DNA of 64,000 nt from Gloeocapsopsis dulcis (GCF_032163395.1 NZ_CP119968.1:3250001-3314000), one strand, 5' to 3'. Shown: positions 34,630 through 43,394, numbered from the stretch's first letter. The notes: a model not told the origin generated them from the sequence alone. Program-made: numbers and translations.

Positions 34630-37600
34630 TGTTTTCTCAATGCTTGCTTCAGCATGATGAACGAGCGATCGCAAATTTTCCAACATCTCGCGATCGACAT
34701 CGCGCCACAAACCTCGTTGCTGCGCTTCTAATAATCTTTCTGCCATATCACGCAAAGCCCAAGGATTCTTTTGTTGAATAAACTGCTGGACATCTGGATC
34801 GAATAAGTACGCTTGTGCAACTCCTTGATACATATGATCTTCAACGCAATTAGCAGTCGCGTCATAGGCAAATAAATAATCCACCGTCGCCGCCATTTCA
34901 AACGCACCTTTATAACCGTGGCGCATAACTCCCGCAATCCACTTCGGATTAATAACACGGGAACGGTAGACGCGGGCAATTTCTTCTTTGAGTTGACGCA
35001 CGCGGGGGTTAGTAGGAATCGAATTGTCGCCAAAATAAGTTTGCGGGTTTTTTCCCTGTAAAGAACGGACTGCTGCGGTTAAACCACCCTGAAATTGGTA
35101 ATAATCGTCCGAATCGAGTAAATCATGTTCGCGGTTGTCTTGATTGTGTAAGACGATTTGCATTTGCTGTAGACGCTGTGCAAAAGCTTCGGGAACTGCT
35201 TGTCCTTCAGCCGAATGCGAGTAGGCGTAGCAACTCCAGTTAATATAAGCACGGGCTAAATCTTCATCATCTTGCCAATTATGCGCTTCAATTAAGCCTT
35301 GGAGTCCTGCACCATAAGCACCAGGTTTTGAACCAAAAATGCGATAACGCGATCGCACCTCAGCTTGTTCTAAAGTTAACCCCGCCGCTTGCCATAGTTG
35401 TGTTTCCTGAGAAACTTGGGTAGCTAAAGGGTTTTGTTCAGGCGGTTCATTAAGTGCAGCTACAGCAGCTACAGCAGTATCAAACAAATCAATTAAATTC
35501 GCAAAAGCATCGCGGAAAAATCCTGAAATTCTCAAAGTCACATCCACGCGCGGACGTCCTAACATTGATAGCGGTAAAATCTCCAAATCAACAACCCGTC
35601 GCGAGACACCATCCCATACAGGTTGCACTCCCAACAACGCCAACGCTTCGGCAATATCATCACCCCCAGTCCGCATTGTCGAAGTTCCCCAAATTGATAA
35701 ACCCAAAGTTTTGGGATACTCGCCATTGTCTTGGGTATAACGTTCAACCAAAGCCTCCGCAGCTTTACGCCCAATATCCCATGCCGTTTCTGTGGGAATT
35801 GCGCGAATATCAACCGAGTAAAAATTGCGACCAGTCGGCAACACTTCAGGACGACCGCGAGTCGGCGCACCTGCAGCCCCACTCGGAACATACCGTCCAT
35901 CTAAACCACGTAATAAGTTCGTAATTTCTTGCTGTGTTTGTTGAAGTGCAGGTAAGAGGCGATCGCGTATCCAGTGGAGAATAGGGGTGAGGGGGAGCCA
36001 GTGCGTTGCGGAGGTGTCCTCCGTTGTAGCAACTGGCGTTGAGGGGTGAGGGGTGAGAGGGTGTTCTACACTTAGTAGTATTTGTTCGATTAAGGTGGTG
36101 GCGTGGTTTTCTATGGCTTCTACAGCATCACCGATCGTGTAACAGGGATGTTGCGTTTTTTCTGATAATAGCTCGATTTCGGTTGCTGATAGCCTTTGGC
36201 TGAAATCTGTAGTGAGAGGATCAAAATCTAATCCCCAAGCTTGGGCAATTGCACGAGTGAGTCCTATGCGATCGCTACTCGGCATGCGGGCGATCGCCAC
36301 AATCAGATCGCAAAGTTGTCTTCCTTGAGGACACTGACCAAAAATGTGTAAACCATCACGAATTTGGGCTTCTTTCAGTTCGCAAAGATAGCCATCGATA
36401 TTGCTAATGGTTAATTGTGCATTGTCACTTGCTACACCAAGATCAAGATGAAGATTTTCTTGCAGAACTAGATTGAGAATGCGATCGCTAATTAGTGTTA
36501 ACCGCGCCGGATCTAAACTCTGCGCCTCATAATACTCATCAACCAACCCCTCCAACTGCTGTAAAGGTCCATACAACTCTGCGCGAGTCAACGGCGGCGT
36601 CAAATGATCTAAAATTACAGCTTGAGCGCGACGCTTAGCCTGCGAACCCTCACCAGGGTCATTCACAATAAACGGATACAAATGCGGTAAAGCCCCCAAT
36701 GCCACCTCGGGATAACACCCCTCCGACAAAGCCACACTCTTTCCTGGTAGCCACTCCAAATTGCCGTGCTTACCCACATGAACCACCGCATCAGCGCTAA
36801 AACATTCCCGCACCCAATAATAAAACGCCAAATAAGCATGAGTAGGCTCTAAATCAGGAGCATGATAATTCAAAGCCGGATCAACATCATAACCCCGCCC
36901 TGGCTGAATCCCCACAAACACATTACCCAAACTAATCCCAGGAACCGCGATCGCCTCCTCTGTTCCTTTTTTCTTCTCTTCCTTTGTGCCCTTTGTGTCT
37001 AGCCTTCGGCAACCCCTGCGGGGAATGTGGTTCGTTTCCCCCAAACTCCCCCACCGTCCAGAAATCCCCTGTTGCACCCCCAAAGGTAAACTCATAAAAT
37101 ACTCGCGATACTCCTCCCAACTCACACTTTGCAACACCGGACGCAATTCTCTCCCCTCCGGATCATTCGTCACCCCACTCGTCAAGCGCTGCATCAACTC
37201 TTCCCCACTCTGCGGCAGATTCTCTACCTGATATCCAGCCCTTTGCAAAGCCCGCAAAATTTCTACACAACTTGCTGGAGTATCCAACCCCACACCATTC
37301 GCCAGACGCCCATCACGATTAGGATAATTTGCCAAAATCAGTGCAATTCGTCGTTTGTGTGGTGGCAACAACCGCAACCGTACCCAACTCGCGGCTAAAT
37401 CCGCAACAAAAGCAATGCGATCGCACCGTGGTTTATACACCACAACATCCGTCTCTAAATCAGCATTCCAAGTTTGCACTGCTTTAAACGAAACCGCACG
37501 GCTAATAATCCGCCCATCCACCTCAGGTAGTGCAACATTCATCGCCATATCACGCGGTGAAAGCCCATGAAATTGAGCTTCCCAAACATCTACAGGACCA

Positions 37601-38481
37601 CTACTCAAGATCGCTTGCAACACAGGAACATCTAATTTTTCCCAGAAATCTAATTGCAGCGTTGCTTCTAACCGCGCCAGCGAAAAACTTGTCGTATTCA
37701 GCAATAGTTGAATTTGCGGTTCTGCTTTCGGTTGAAAATAAGAAACTAGCTCATCTTGCACATCGCGATCGCGTAAGGAAGACACAAAAATTGGAACAGG
37801 TTCTAAATTTCTTTCCCACAGCCCTTGACAAAACGCATCGATTACACTTAAATTACCTGCTAAATAATGCGCGCGATAAAACAAAATCCCAACTCTAGAC
37901 TTTCCCCCTGATCCCCGATCTTCGATTCCCGATCCCTCATAAAAACCCACACGCGGTATAACTTGAGGTTGCGGTGGATGATAGTTAGTTTCCAGACACA
38001 CATCGCAGACAAACTGCAAGCCATTGACGATATTTGCTACACCGCCTTCGCTGAAGTATCGCCAAATTTGGTTAGCAGCGGTTAAAGAAACTGTAGAATG
38101 TCCAATTAAACTGGGATCGAGAACGTCATCTCCAGGAAGGATGATCAGTACTGCTCCAGTACGCTGTACAGTTTCCTGCACGACTTCTAAGCCGTAAGAC
38201 CAGTAAGAGCGCCCCCCCAGTAACCGTAAAATAATAATTTGAGCTTTTTCTAGTACCTCCTCAGCGTAGGTATCAACTGTGAGTTGTTGCTGTAGCTGCA
38301 ATAAATTAGCAACACGCAATGCAGGAAACCCCACTGGTAATTTAGGAATCGCTGCTGCTATGGTTTGAATATCGGTATCTGCAGCAGTCAGAAACACGAT
38401 TGGCGCTGGAGTCTGCTCTAGAAAAATTACGCCCTCTGATTGAGGATTCCAACCTCCTGGCGTGGCATTAATACGATGCAT
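34621..38481 (-). CDS. cobN: Cobaltochelatase subunit CobN
   Basis: A 1286-residue large subunit of the ATP-dependent cobalt chelatase, which inserts Co(II) into hydrogenobyrinate a,c-diamide in aerobic cobalamin synthesis. Family marks include HRINATPGGWNPQSEGVIF at the start, ILRLLGGRSYW near 86, PRVGFYEGS and GLQPGRGY-like text near 520, HVGKHGNLEWLPGKSVALS, and WGTSTMRTGGDDIAEALALLG near 925. Related ChlH is longer and differs at the start. Residues about 481-507 are not family sequence but an interspersed repeat inserted in frame (SLGETNHIPRRGCRR plus a Lys/Glu-rich tail). The protein is otherwise intact. Direct repeats overlap the start codon. Confidence 0.94.
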   Translation of the reverse strand: MHRINATPGGWNPQSEGVIFLEQTPAPIVFLTAADTDIQTIAAAIPKLPVGFPALRVANLLQLQQQLTVDTYAEEVLEKAQIIILRLLGGRSYWSYGLEVVQETVQRTGAVLIILPGDDVLDPSLIGHSTVSLTAANQIWRYFSEGGVANIVNGLQFVCDVCLETNYHPPQPQVIPRVGFYEGSGIEDRGSGGKSRVGILFYRAHYLAGNLSVIDAFCQGLWERNLEPVPIFVSSLRDRDVQDELVSYFQPKAEPQIQLLLNTTSFSLARLEATLQLDFWEKLDVPVLQAILSSGPVDVWEAQFHGLSPRDMAMNVALPEVDGRIISRAVSFKAVQTWNADLETDVVVYKPRCDRIAFVADLAASWVRLRLLPPHKRRIALILANYPNRDGRLANGVGLDTPASCVEILRALQRAGYQVENLPQSGEELMQRLTSGVTNDPEGRELRPVLQSVSWEEYREYFMSLPLGVQQGISGRWGSLGETNHIPRRGCRRLDTKGTKEEKKKGTEEAIAVPGISLGNVFVGIQPGRGYDVDPALNYHAPDLEPTHAYLAFYYWVRECFSADAVVHVGKHGNLEWLPGKSVALSEGCYPEVALGALPHLYPFIVNDPGEGSQAKRRAQAVILDHLTPPLTRAELYGPLQQLEGLVDEYYEAQSLDPARLTLISDRILNLVLQENLHLDLGVASDNAQLTISNIDGYLCELKEAQIRDGLHIFGQCPQGRQLCDLIVAIARMPSSDRIGLTRAIAQAWGLDFDPLTTDFSQRLSATEIELLSEKTQHPCYTIGDAVEAIENHATTLIEQILLSVEHPLTPHPSTPVATTEDTSATHWLPLTPILHWIRDRLLPALQQTQQEITNLLRGLDGRYVPSGAAGAPTRGRPEVLPTGRNFYSVDIRAIPTETAWDIGRKAAEALVERYTQDNGEYPKTLGLSIWGTSTMRTGGDDIAEALALLGVQPVWDGVSRRVVDLEILPLSMLGRPRVDVTLRISGFFRDAFANLIDLFDTAVAAVAALNEPPEQNPLATQVSQETQLWQAAGLTLEQAEVRSRYRIFGSKPGAYGAGLQGLIEAHNWQDDEDLARAYINWSCYAYSHSAEGQAVPEAFAQRLQQMQIVLHNQDNREHDLLDSDDYYQFQGGLTAAVRSLQGKNPQTYFGDNSIPTNPRVRQLKEEIARVYRSRVINPKWIAGVMRHGYKGAFEMAATVDYLFAYDATANCVEDHMYQGVAQAYLFDPDVQQFIQQKNPWALRDMAERLLEAQQRGLWRDVDREMLENLRSLVHHAEASIEKTLE
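36963..37041. repeat. Interspersed repeat inside cobN
   Basis: The segment resembles intergenic copies at 40112-40147 and 43019-43052: CTTTGTGCCCTTTGTGTC followed by GTGGTTCGTTTC. Between these halves lies CCTTCGGCAACCCCTGCGGGG, a second palindromic unit, so the repeat is nested. The insertion keeps the cobN frame and codes for a basic, glycine/arginine and lysine-rich stretch. Confidence 0.7.
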
Positions 38482-38508
38482 AATGTTATTTAATACAATG
38501 CATAATGT
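38476..38508. promoter_or_regulatory. Direct repeats over the cobN start
   Basis: ATGCATAATGT occurs at 38476-38486 (covering the cobN start codon) and again at 38498-38508, a spacing of 22 bases, about two helical turns. Such spacing suits a dimeric or paired repressor. No cobalamin riboswitch is seen in the leader. Confidence 0.4.
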
Positions 38509-38597
38509 AGATTTATATTAGAGGTTAGAGGTCAGTTGCAATGGGAGAAAAGCTGCAGTGAAAAGCTATTTAGCCAAGATTTAAGAAACCTTAGAAT

Positions 38598-39053
38598 ATG
38601 CTTCATTCTGAAGATTTGAGCTTTCATGGCACATTATCTGTGACACTTTTTGAGCAACTAAAGCAGCTGTTGTATCAAATGGCTCAAGTAGTGGAAACGG
38701 AAGCTGTGGTGTTAACACAAGAAATCCTCTTGTCAATTCCTGTTTTTTGGGGAAAGCAGCAATTTACCATAATCATATCTCAGGGCTTTAGTGCGCTGCT
38801 GTTGGGAACGCCGTTGGCTCAGGAAAAAGAAGAATCCGAACCATCAAACATTCAAAATTCAGTCAAAATGCCAGACGCTGACGATGCTGCGTATATCTCA
38901 TCGATTCCTGCCGAATTTTTATCATTTGGTGCACGCGAGTCGCTGATTGATGTAAATCTAACGTTTGATCGCGATGTGATCGCCCATTTCTTGAGACAAC
39001 TCAGTCATACACTTCAGCATGACTTCCAAGCTTACCAAACACTTGCTCAGTAA
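38598..39053 (+). CDS. Small protein resembling a kinase-associated sensory domain
   Basis: A 151-residue soluble protein. The layout (long helix LFEQLKQLLYQMAQVVETEAVVLTQEIL, then strands FTIIISQGFSALLLG, then a closing helix FLRQLSHTLQHDF) resembles the N-terminal sensory modules found before histidine kinases or cyclases in cyanobacteria. Here it stands alone, with no kinase domain before the stop. It starts at an ATG at 38598, divergent from cobN by 116 bases, so the two could share a regulatory region. The ligand is unknown, and the call rests on pattern. Confidence 0.55.
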   Translation: MLHSEDLSFHGTLSVTLFEQLKQLLYQMAQVVETEAVVLTQEILLSIPVFWGKQQFTIIISQGFSALLLGTPLAQEKEESEPSNIQNSVKMPDADDAAYISSIPAEFLSFGARESLIDVNLTFDRDVIAHFLRQLSHTLQHDFQAYQTLAQ

Positions 39054-39165
39054 TGTCAAAGCTTGCAACCAAATGATGCCAAGGTGCAAAGTTACTTTAC
39101 TTTTTACAGTTTGGTTGCCAGGAGTAGAGGGGCGAGGAGCGTTAGCGTTCACGAAGTGTAGCAAA

Positions 39166-39231
39166 GCGTCTAGCGTCTAGCGTTTAGCGAGACGAAGTCC
39201 GGAGTGAGGAGTGAGGAGTGAGGAGTGAGGA
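39166..39231. repeat. Two heptamer tandem arrays upstream of nanE
   Basis: GCGTCTA-like units run 39166-39193 (GCGTCTA, GCGTCTA, GCGTTTA, GCGAGAC). Four exact GGAGTGA units run 39201-39228. Both periods are seven bases, as for the CCAATTA array at 23893. Confidence 0.85.
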
Positions 39232-39257
39232 ATAATAAAGTAACAAATAATACTTGT

Positions 39258-39947
39258 ATGGTTGATGAGTTTAATAGTGTAGTTGCAAAGTTTAAGCAAG
39301 GTTTAATAGTTTCGTGTCAAGCGCCGGTTGACTCGCCGTTACATGAGCCGATGGTAATTGCGGCGATCGCTCAAGCGGCTGTGAATCAAGGTGCTGTGGG
39401 CGTCAGAATTGATACACCTGCACATATTAGTGCAGTAAGACAGCGCTGTACAGCACCTATTATTGGGCTATGGAAACAACAAATACCTGGCTACGACGTG
39501 TATATTACACCGCAGTTTCACCATGCAGCAGCGATCGCCCAAGCTGGAGCAGATATTATTGCCATTGACGCAACGCAACGCCAGCGCCCCGAAGGAGAAA
39601 CACTGACTTCTTTAATTAAACGAATTCATCAAGAACTAGGCAAACCTGTGATGGCAGATGTCGATACGATTGAATCGGCGATCGCCTCTGTCACTGCGGG
39701 CGCAGATATTGTCGGAACAACTCTCTACGGCTACACGGGTGAAACAGCACACTTATCGCCCCCTGGCTTTGAACTCCTGACACAAATGGTAGAAAAACTC
39801 CCAGTTCCAGCAATTTGTGAAGGCGGTATTTCTTCTCCCCAAATAGCACGTCAAGCACTAAATTTAGGAGCCTACGCCGTAGTTGTCGGTACAGCCATCA
39901 CAGGAATCGATTATTTAGTAAAGGCATATAGGGCTGCGATTAGCTAG
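39258..39947 (+). CDS. nanE: Putative N-acetylmannosamine-6-phosphate 2-epimerase
   Basis: A 229-residue TIM-barrel protein. GLIVSCQAPVDSPLHEP at the start, GADIIAIDATQRQRP near 100, VMADVDTIESAI near 130, GYTGET and CEGGISSPQIARQAL with AVVVGTAITG are NanE signatures. The enzyme interconverts ManNAc-6-P and GlcNAc-6-P, linking amino-sugar recycling to sialate or cell-wall metabolism. I start at the ATG at 39258; the in-frame GTG at 39225 lies in the GGAGTGA repeat array and would be spurious. No other nan genes are adjacent, so the role may be amino-sugar salvage. Confidence 0.9.
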   Translation: MVDEFNSVVAKFKQGLIVSCQAPVDSPLHEPMVIAAIAQAAVNQGAVGVRIDTPAHISAVRQRCTAPIIGLWKQQIPGYDVYITPQFHHAAAIAQAGADIIAIDATQRQRPEGETLTSLIKRIHQELGKPVMADVDTIESAIASVTAGADIVGTTLYGYTGETAHLSPPGFELLTQMVEKLPVPAICEGGISSPQIARQALNLGAYAVVVGTAITGIDYLVKAYRAAIS

Positions 39948-39996
39948 CTAGTTTTGAGTTTTAAAAAGCGCAGCGTGCCGGAGGCAATTATTCTAA

Positions 39997-40040
39997 GTTT
40001 TGAGTTTTGAGTTTTGAATTAAAAGAATTTTCTTAACTCA
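39997..40040. repeat. 44-bp interspersed repeat, copy 2
   Basis: Identical to 25419-25462. It lies between nanE and the proline-rich membrane protein gene, beside a CTTTGTGTCCTTTGTGCC-type repeat (40112-40147). Shared flank text CTCAACACTTCACGAC follows both copies, so the repeated unit may be near 70 bases. Confidence 0.85.
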
Positions 40041-40111
40041 TAACTCTCTAAGCTCAACACTTCACGACACCTAGCCTCATAGAACTTACACAAGGACTCT
40101 CTGAAACTCTT

Positions 40112-40147
40112 ATTCCTTTGTGTCCTTTGTGCCTTTGTGGTTCATTT
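40112..40147. repeat. CTTTGTG-type interspersed repeat
   Basis: TTCCTTTGTGTCCTTTGTGC followed by CTTTGTGGTTCATTTC, related to the cobN insert and to 43019-43052. It touches the stop codon of the minus-strand gene at 40147. Confidence 0.7.
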
Positions 40148-41052
40148 CATACTTGTCGTTTCAAAATCACCATATTCTCCCCGACAACTGGGCTGCGTGC
40201 GAGTAAATTTCCTTGGGGATCGACAACTTCTAAATAAATAAAATCGAGTTCCTTGGCTCGCTGAAACATTTGCACGGTTAATTTGTCTTGTTGTGAGGGT
40301 TCTAGATTGTACCAATCAGTCTTTAATATCACCGTAAGACTATTCGCCGGAAAATTGACTTGAAGTGACTGAATGATCCCATCACCATAGCGATCGCTAA
40401 CTTGGGCAACTTGCTTTTCAATTGCTGCAATCAAACTCTGTTCGGGTGTGGGTTCTACAACAGGTAGCATAGGCTCAATAATTGGCTCAGAAGGTACTTC
40501 TGAGGGGACAGGTGAAGGGGCTTCCGTAACTGCTTGCGGTGGTTCTGGTGCAACTAATTCTGATGGTGCAGGTATTGGCTTAGGCTCTTCTTGTATAGGT
40601 TCTACAATTGGTTGTGACGGTTCCGGTACAGCTATTGGTGGTATTGTTCGCTTAGGTTCCTTCTGAACAAGAATTTGTGGTGCCTCGGCGACTTCTGGTG
40701 GCGATGACTTTGGCGATAAGAAAAAGGCTGTTGTTCCTACAACGAAAATAATTCCAGCAGTGATACCTGTCAGCGCTGTATCTGATATTGAAATATTTCT
40801 AGGTAAAAAATTGCGAATTGTAGCCAAAACCCTACTCCATCCGCGTTGCAGTTGCTCCCAGATTGGTGTCGGAGGTGTTGTTGGTTCAGCTTCAAGTTTT
40901 GTTACTAATCTTTCTAGGGCATTAATTGTCCCACGCAGAACTTTAACACTCTGTTTCTTGACAAACCCTGGATTTGAGGTAACTTGTGGCGTTTGGGTGT
41001 CTTGTCCTTGCGGTTGAGAAGATGGCGGTTGTGAATTGGGTGGTTGTGACAT
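40147..41052 (-). CDS. Proline-rich membrane protein, function unknown
   Basis: A 301-residue protein. A Pro/Gln-rich N-terminal tail and a basic-helical region (VKVLRGTINALERLVTKLEA, residues about 37-56) precede one transmembrane segment (ALTGITAGIIFVVGTTAFFL, about 93-113). A long Pro/Glu-rich linker follows, then a compact C-terminal domain of about 90 residues (LIAAIEKQVAQVSDRYGDGI ... LDFIYLEVVDPQGNLLARSPVV). The C-terminal part likely lies in the periplasm. I know the architecture from cyanobacterial genomes but not a function. The ATG at 41052 follows a TTG at 41055, and either gives nearly the same protein. Confidence 0.72.
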   Translation of the reverse strand: MSQPPNSQPPSSQPQGQDTQTPQVTSNPGFVKKQSVKVLRGTINALERLVTKLEAEPTTPPTPIWEQLQRGWSRVLATIRNFLPRNISISDTALTGITAGIIFVVGTTAFFLSPKSSPPEVAEAPQILVQKEPKRTIPPIAVPEPSQPIVEPIQEEPKPIPAPSELVAPEPPQAVTEAPSPVPSEVPSEPIIEPMLPVVEPTPEQSLIAAIEKQVAQVSDRYGDGIIQSLQVNFPANSLTVILKTDWYNLEPSQQDKLTVQMFQRAKELDFIYLEVVDPQGNLLARSPVVGENMVILKRQV

Positions 41053-41163
41053 CAATCTATACTAAGGCAATAGATTACACATCAATTAAGTTTCATTCTG
41101 ACGTTGCTGCCTACTCAGCCTTAATCTATCATTGTGAGGTTTAATTCCCCAACGGTGTGAATT

Positions 41164-42069
41164 ATGCCCCTCAAACGTCGTCAGTTTGTATTTCTCAGTG
41201 GTATCAGTGGTTTTGGCTTGGCTTTCTTGAGTAAAATTCAGAATCACAGCAGCGATCGCAACCCCAATCTCAACTTAGTATCTCAAGCTCAATCGCTCAC
41301 ATCTGAACCAACTTTACGATTTGTTTCGTTAGCCGACACAGGAACTGGTGCAAAAGGTCAATATGCTGTTGCTCAAGCAATGACACAATACCACAAGCAA
41401 AATGCTTTCGACCTAGCCATTTTAGCCGGAGACAATATTTACAACGATGGAGAAATTGAAAAAATCGGTGCAGTTTTTGAACGTCCTTATGAACCTTTAT
41501 TACAACAAGGCGTTAAGTTTCGTGCTTGTTTAGGAAATCACGATATTCGCACCGCAAATGGCGATCCCCAAGTCAAGTATCCAGGGTTTAATATGCAAGG
41601 GCGTTACTACACTTTTCGGCGTGATGCAGTGCAATTCTTTGCTTTAGATACTAACAATAATGCTGATTGGAAATTACAATTACCTTGGCTAGAAACAGAA
41701 CTCAGCCGCAGTGATGCACCCTGGAAAGTTGTCTTTGGACATCACCCAATTTATTCTTCTGGTCATTACGGCACAAACCAAGAATTTATCAAAAACTTAA
41801 CTCCACTATTTCAAAAATACAACGTGCAGTTATATATCAATGGACACGATCATAATTACGAACGTACTCGTGCGCTCAATGACATAACTTATTTAACTTG
41901 TGGAGCAGGTGCTGGAGTTCGCCCCGTAGGACGTTCAGAATGGACAGAACATTCCGCCGAAAAATTGAGTTTTGCTGCGTATGAAGTGTATGGCGATCGC
42001 ATCGAAATTTCTGCCATTGATACTAAAAACCAAGTTTTCGATCAAGGTATAGTTCAATACATGGGCTAA
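41164..42069 (+). CDS. Tat-exported metallophosphoesterase (purple-acid-phosphatase-like)
   Basis: A 301-residue protein. It opens with a twin-arginine signal (KRRQFVFLSGISGFGLAFLS, residues about 4-23). The calcineurin-like fold follows: FVSLADTGTG, LAGDNIYNDGE, CLGNHD, FGHHPIYSSGHYG and NGHDHNYER, carrying the usual metal-binding Asp, Asn and His residues. It would hydrolyse phosphate esters in the periplasm. Tat export implies folding with metals in the cytoplasm. Members are often phosphate-starvation-induced in cyanobacteria, but no Pho box was identified here. It is convergent with the Dam-like methylase gene. Confidence 0.9.
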   Translation: MPLKRRQFVFLSGISGFGLAFLSKIQNHSSDRNPNLNLVSQAQSLTSEPTLRFVSLADTGTGAKGQYAVAQAMTQYHKQNAFDLAILAGDNIYNDGEIEKIGAVFERPYEPLLQQGVKFRACLGNHDIRTANGDPQVKYPGFNMQGRYYTFRRDAVQFFALDTNNNADWKLQLPWLETELSRSDAPWKVVFGHHPIYSSGHYGTNQEFIKNLTPLFQKYNVQLYINGHDHNYERTRALNDITYLTCGAGAGVRPVGRSEWTEHSAEKLSFAAYEVYGDRIEISAIDTKNQVFDQGIVQYMG

Positions 42070-42081
42070 TAAAAGTATCTG

Positions 42082-42912
42082 TTAGATAGTAATTAATACT
42101 TCTGAAATTTTACCCCGCTTTGTGGCGTTTGAGTTAATCGCTCTAGCAGCCTTTATTTCATAAATTTTAAAATCTCTATAGAGTTCTCTGATGAAAAGAC
42201 AATCCGAGTTAGATTGCATCACTTTTACTCCTCTGTGAGCTAACTCTACACACACATCTTTCAATTTAATCTGATCGTCCTTATTAAAAGCGTCCCGACT
42301 ATAAGCAGTAAAGTTGCTAGTATTACTTAGGGGATAATAAGGAGGATCGAAGTACACAAAATCTTCAGGACTTTTAGCATAATTCAAAACTGCCTCAAAC
42401 GGTTTTACTTCTATTTGAGTCACTTGTAGTGCTTGCGCTACAGCACGCAGTAATTCTGAATTACAAATTTGCAGATTTTTGTACTTCCCCATTGGCACAT
42501 TAAATTCACCTTTAGAATTTTCACGATACAAGCCATTAAAACAAGTTTTATTTAAATAAATTAACCGTGCGGCTCGCTTTACAGAATTTTCTGTATTATA
42601 AGAGCGCATATAGTAGTAGTATTCTTGATTATGGTTCTTTTGATGTTGTTGTAATAAAGAAATAACGGCTTCAACATCATGTTTTATACATAAGTACGTA
42701 TTAATTAACTCAGGATTAATATCTGAGAGAAAGGTGGAATTCAATAAATAATTATTATACAGATAAAAAAAGACAGCACCACCTCCCAAAAATGGCTCAT
42801 AGTAGTTGGCAAATTCCTGTGGAAAACAAGAAATATATTGCTGAATTAACTTATTTTTTCCACCTGCCCACTTCAAAAATGGTTTGGGATAACTAGGTTC
42901 TTGAGTCAACAT
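42082..42912 (-). CDS. Dam-type N6-adenine DNA methyltransferase (D12 class), orphan
   Basis: A 276-residue amino-methyltransferase of alpha type. FLKWAGGKNKLI (12-23) is the SAM-binding motif; FDPPYYPLSN near residue 187 is the catalytic DPPY motif. INPELINTY and LYRENSKGEFNVP are further D12 marks. Length and order match GATC methylases of the Dam family. No restriction endonuclease gene lies next to it, so it is solitary. A GATC specificity would cover every HIP1 site (GCGATCGC) in this genome. Specificity cannot be read directly from the sequence. Confidence 0.9.
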   Translation of the reverse strand: MLTQEPSYPKPFLKWAGGKNKLIQQYISCFPQEFANYYEPFLGGGAVFFYLYNNYLLNSTFLSDINPELINTYLCIKHDVEAVISLLQQHQKNHNQEYYYYMRSYNTENSVKRAARLIYLNKTCFNGLYRENSKGEFNVPMGKYKNLQICNSELLRAVAQALQVTQIEVKPFEAVLNYAKSPEDFVYFDPPYYPLSNTSNFTAYSRDAFNKDDQIKLKDVCVELAHRGVKVMQSNSDCLFIRELYRDFKIYEIKAARAINSNATKRGKISEVLITI

Positions 42913-43018
42913 TAATAAAAACGCAATTTGAGTATGAAGCCCAAGTCAATTTTACAGAATATTTTAGTAATTTAATATTATAGTAGCGACCCTAGAAAAG
43001 TTATAAAATTCTCTCTTT

Positions 43019-43052
43019 CTCGACTCTCTGGGCCTCGGTGGTTCGTTTAGAG
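43019..43052. repeat. Diverged CTCTGTG/GTGGTTCG repeat
   Basis: TCGACTCTCTGGGCCTCGGT followed by GGTTCGTTTAGAG resembles the repeats at 40112 and 36963 (shared GTGGTTCGTTT end). It sits upstream of the DUF751 gene and the Dam-type gene, between two divergent units. Confidence 0.5.
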
Positions 43053-43132
43053 AAGTATTTCATAACCAAATACGATTGCTATATAATATTAAGCAAATAA
43101 GAAAACTCTCAAAAATATTTCAATAACACAAG

Positions 43133-43339
43133 ATGTTCGATGGATTTTGGCAAAATGTTTCTCGCTACCCCCGCTATTTTATTACGATCATTCTAGGGGT
43201 GTTTTTAAATGCATTTGCACCGCTAGCACCATTGTTCCAGCGTCCAGTAACAGCGATCGCAGTCATTGGTGTATTCATTGGGATGATTGTTTTTGTCACA
43301 TTTACGCTGCGTGCCATGCTAGGGATAGATCCAATTTAA
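43133..43339 (+). CDS. DUF751 membrane protein (Ycf33-like)
   Basis: A 68-residue protein with two membrane segments (YFITIILGVFLNAF and AVIGVFIGMIVFVTFTL). The start MFDGFWQNVSRYPRYF and the end LRAMLGID are typical of DUF751, a cyanobacterial and plastid family (Ycf33-like). Its function is unknown. It is followed after 55 bases by rbfA, an order common in cyanobacteria, and rbfA by nagZ after 68 bases, so this is probably a three-gene operon. Confidence 0.9.
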   Translation: MFDGFWQNVSRYPRYFITIILGVFLNAFAPLAPLFQRPVTAIAVIGVFIGMIVFVTFTLRAMLGIDPI

Positions 43340-43394
43340 GCTAGAGCGAGAAAGAATAAGTAAATACACCATACAGTGAGGAAGTAGAACAGTA

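Noticed and set aside
35454-37898. Several plus-strand open frames in the cobN region
   Set aside because: They lie antisense to cobN and carry no family sequence. CobN is long and GC-rich enough to give antisense open frames.
38482-38597. Cobalamin riboswitch before cobN
   Set aside because: The leader is short and lacks the conserved B12-box text and the multi-stem layout.
39225-39257. GTG start 11 codons upstream of nanE
   Set aside because: The added codons come from the GGAGTGA tandem array, and family alignment starts at the ATG at 39258.
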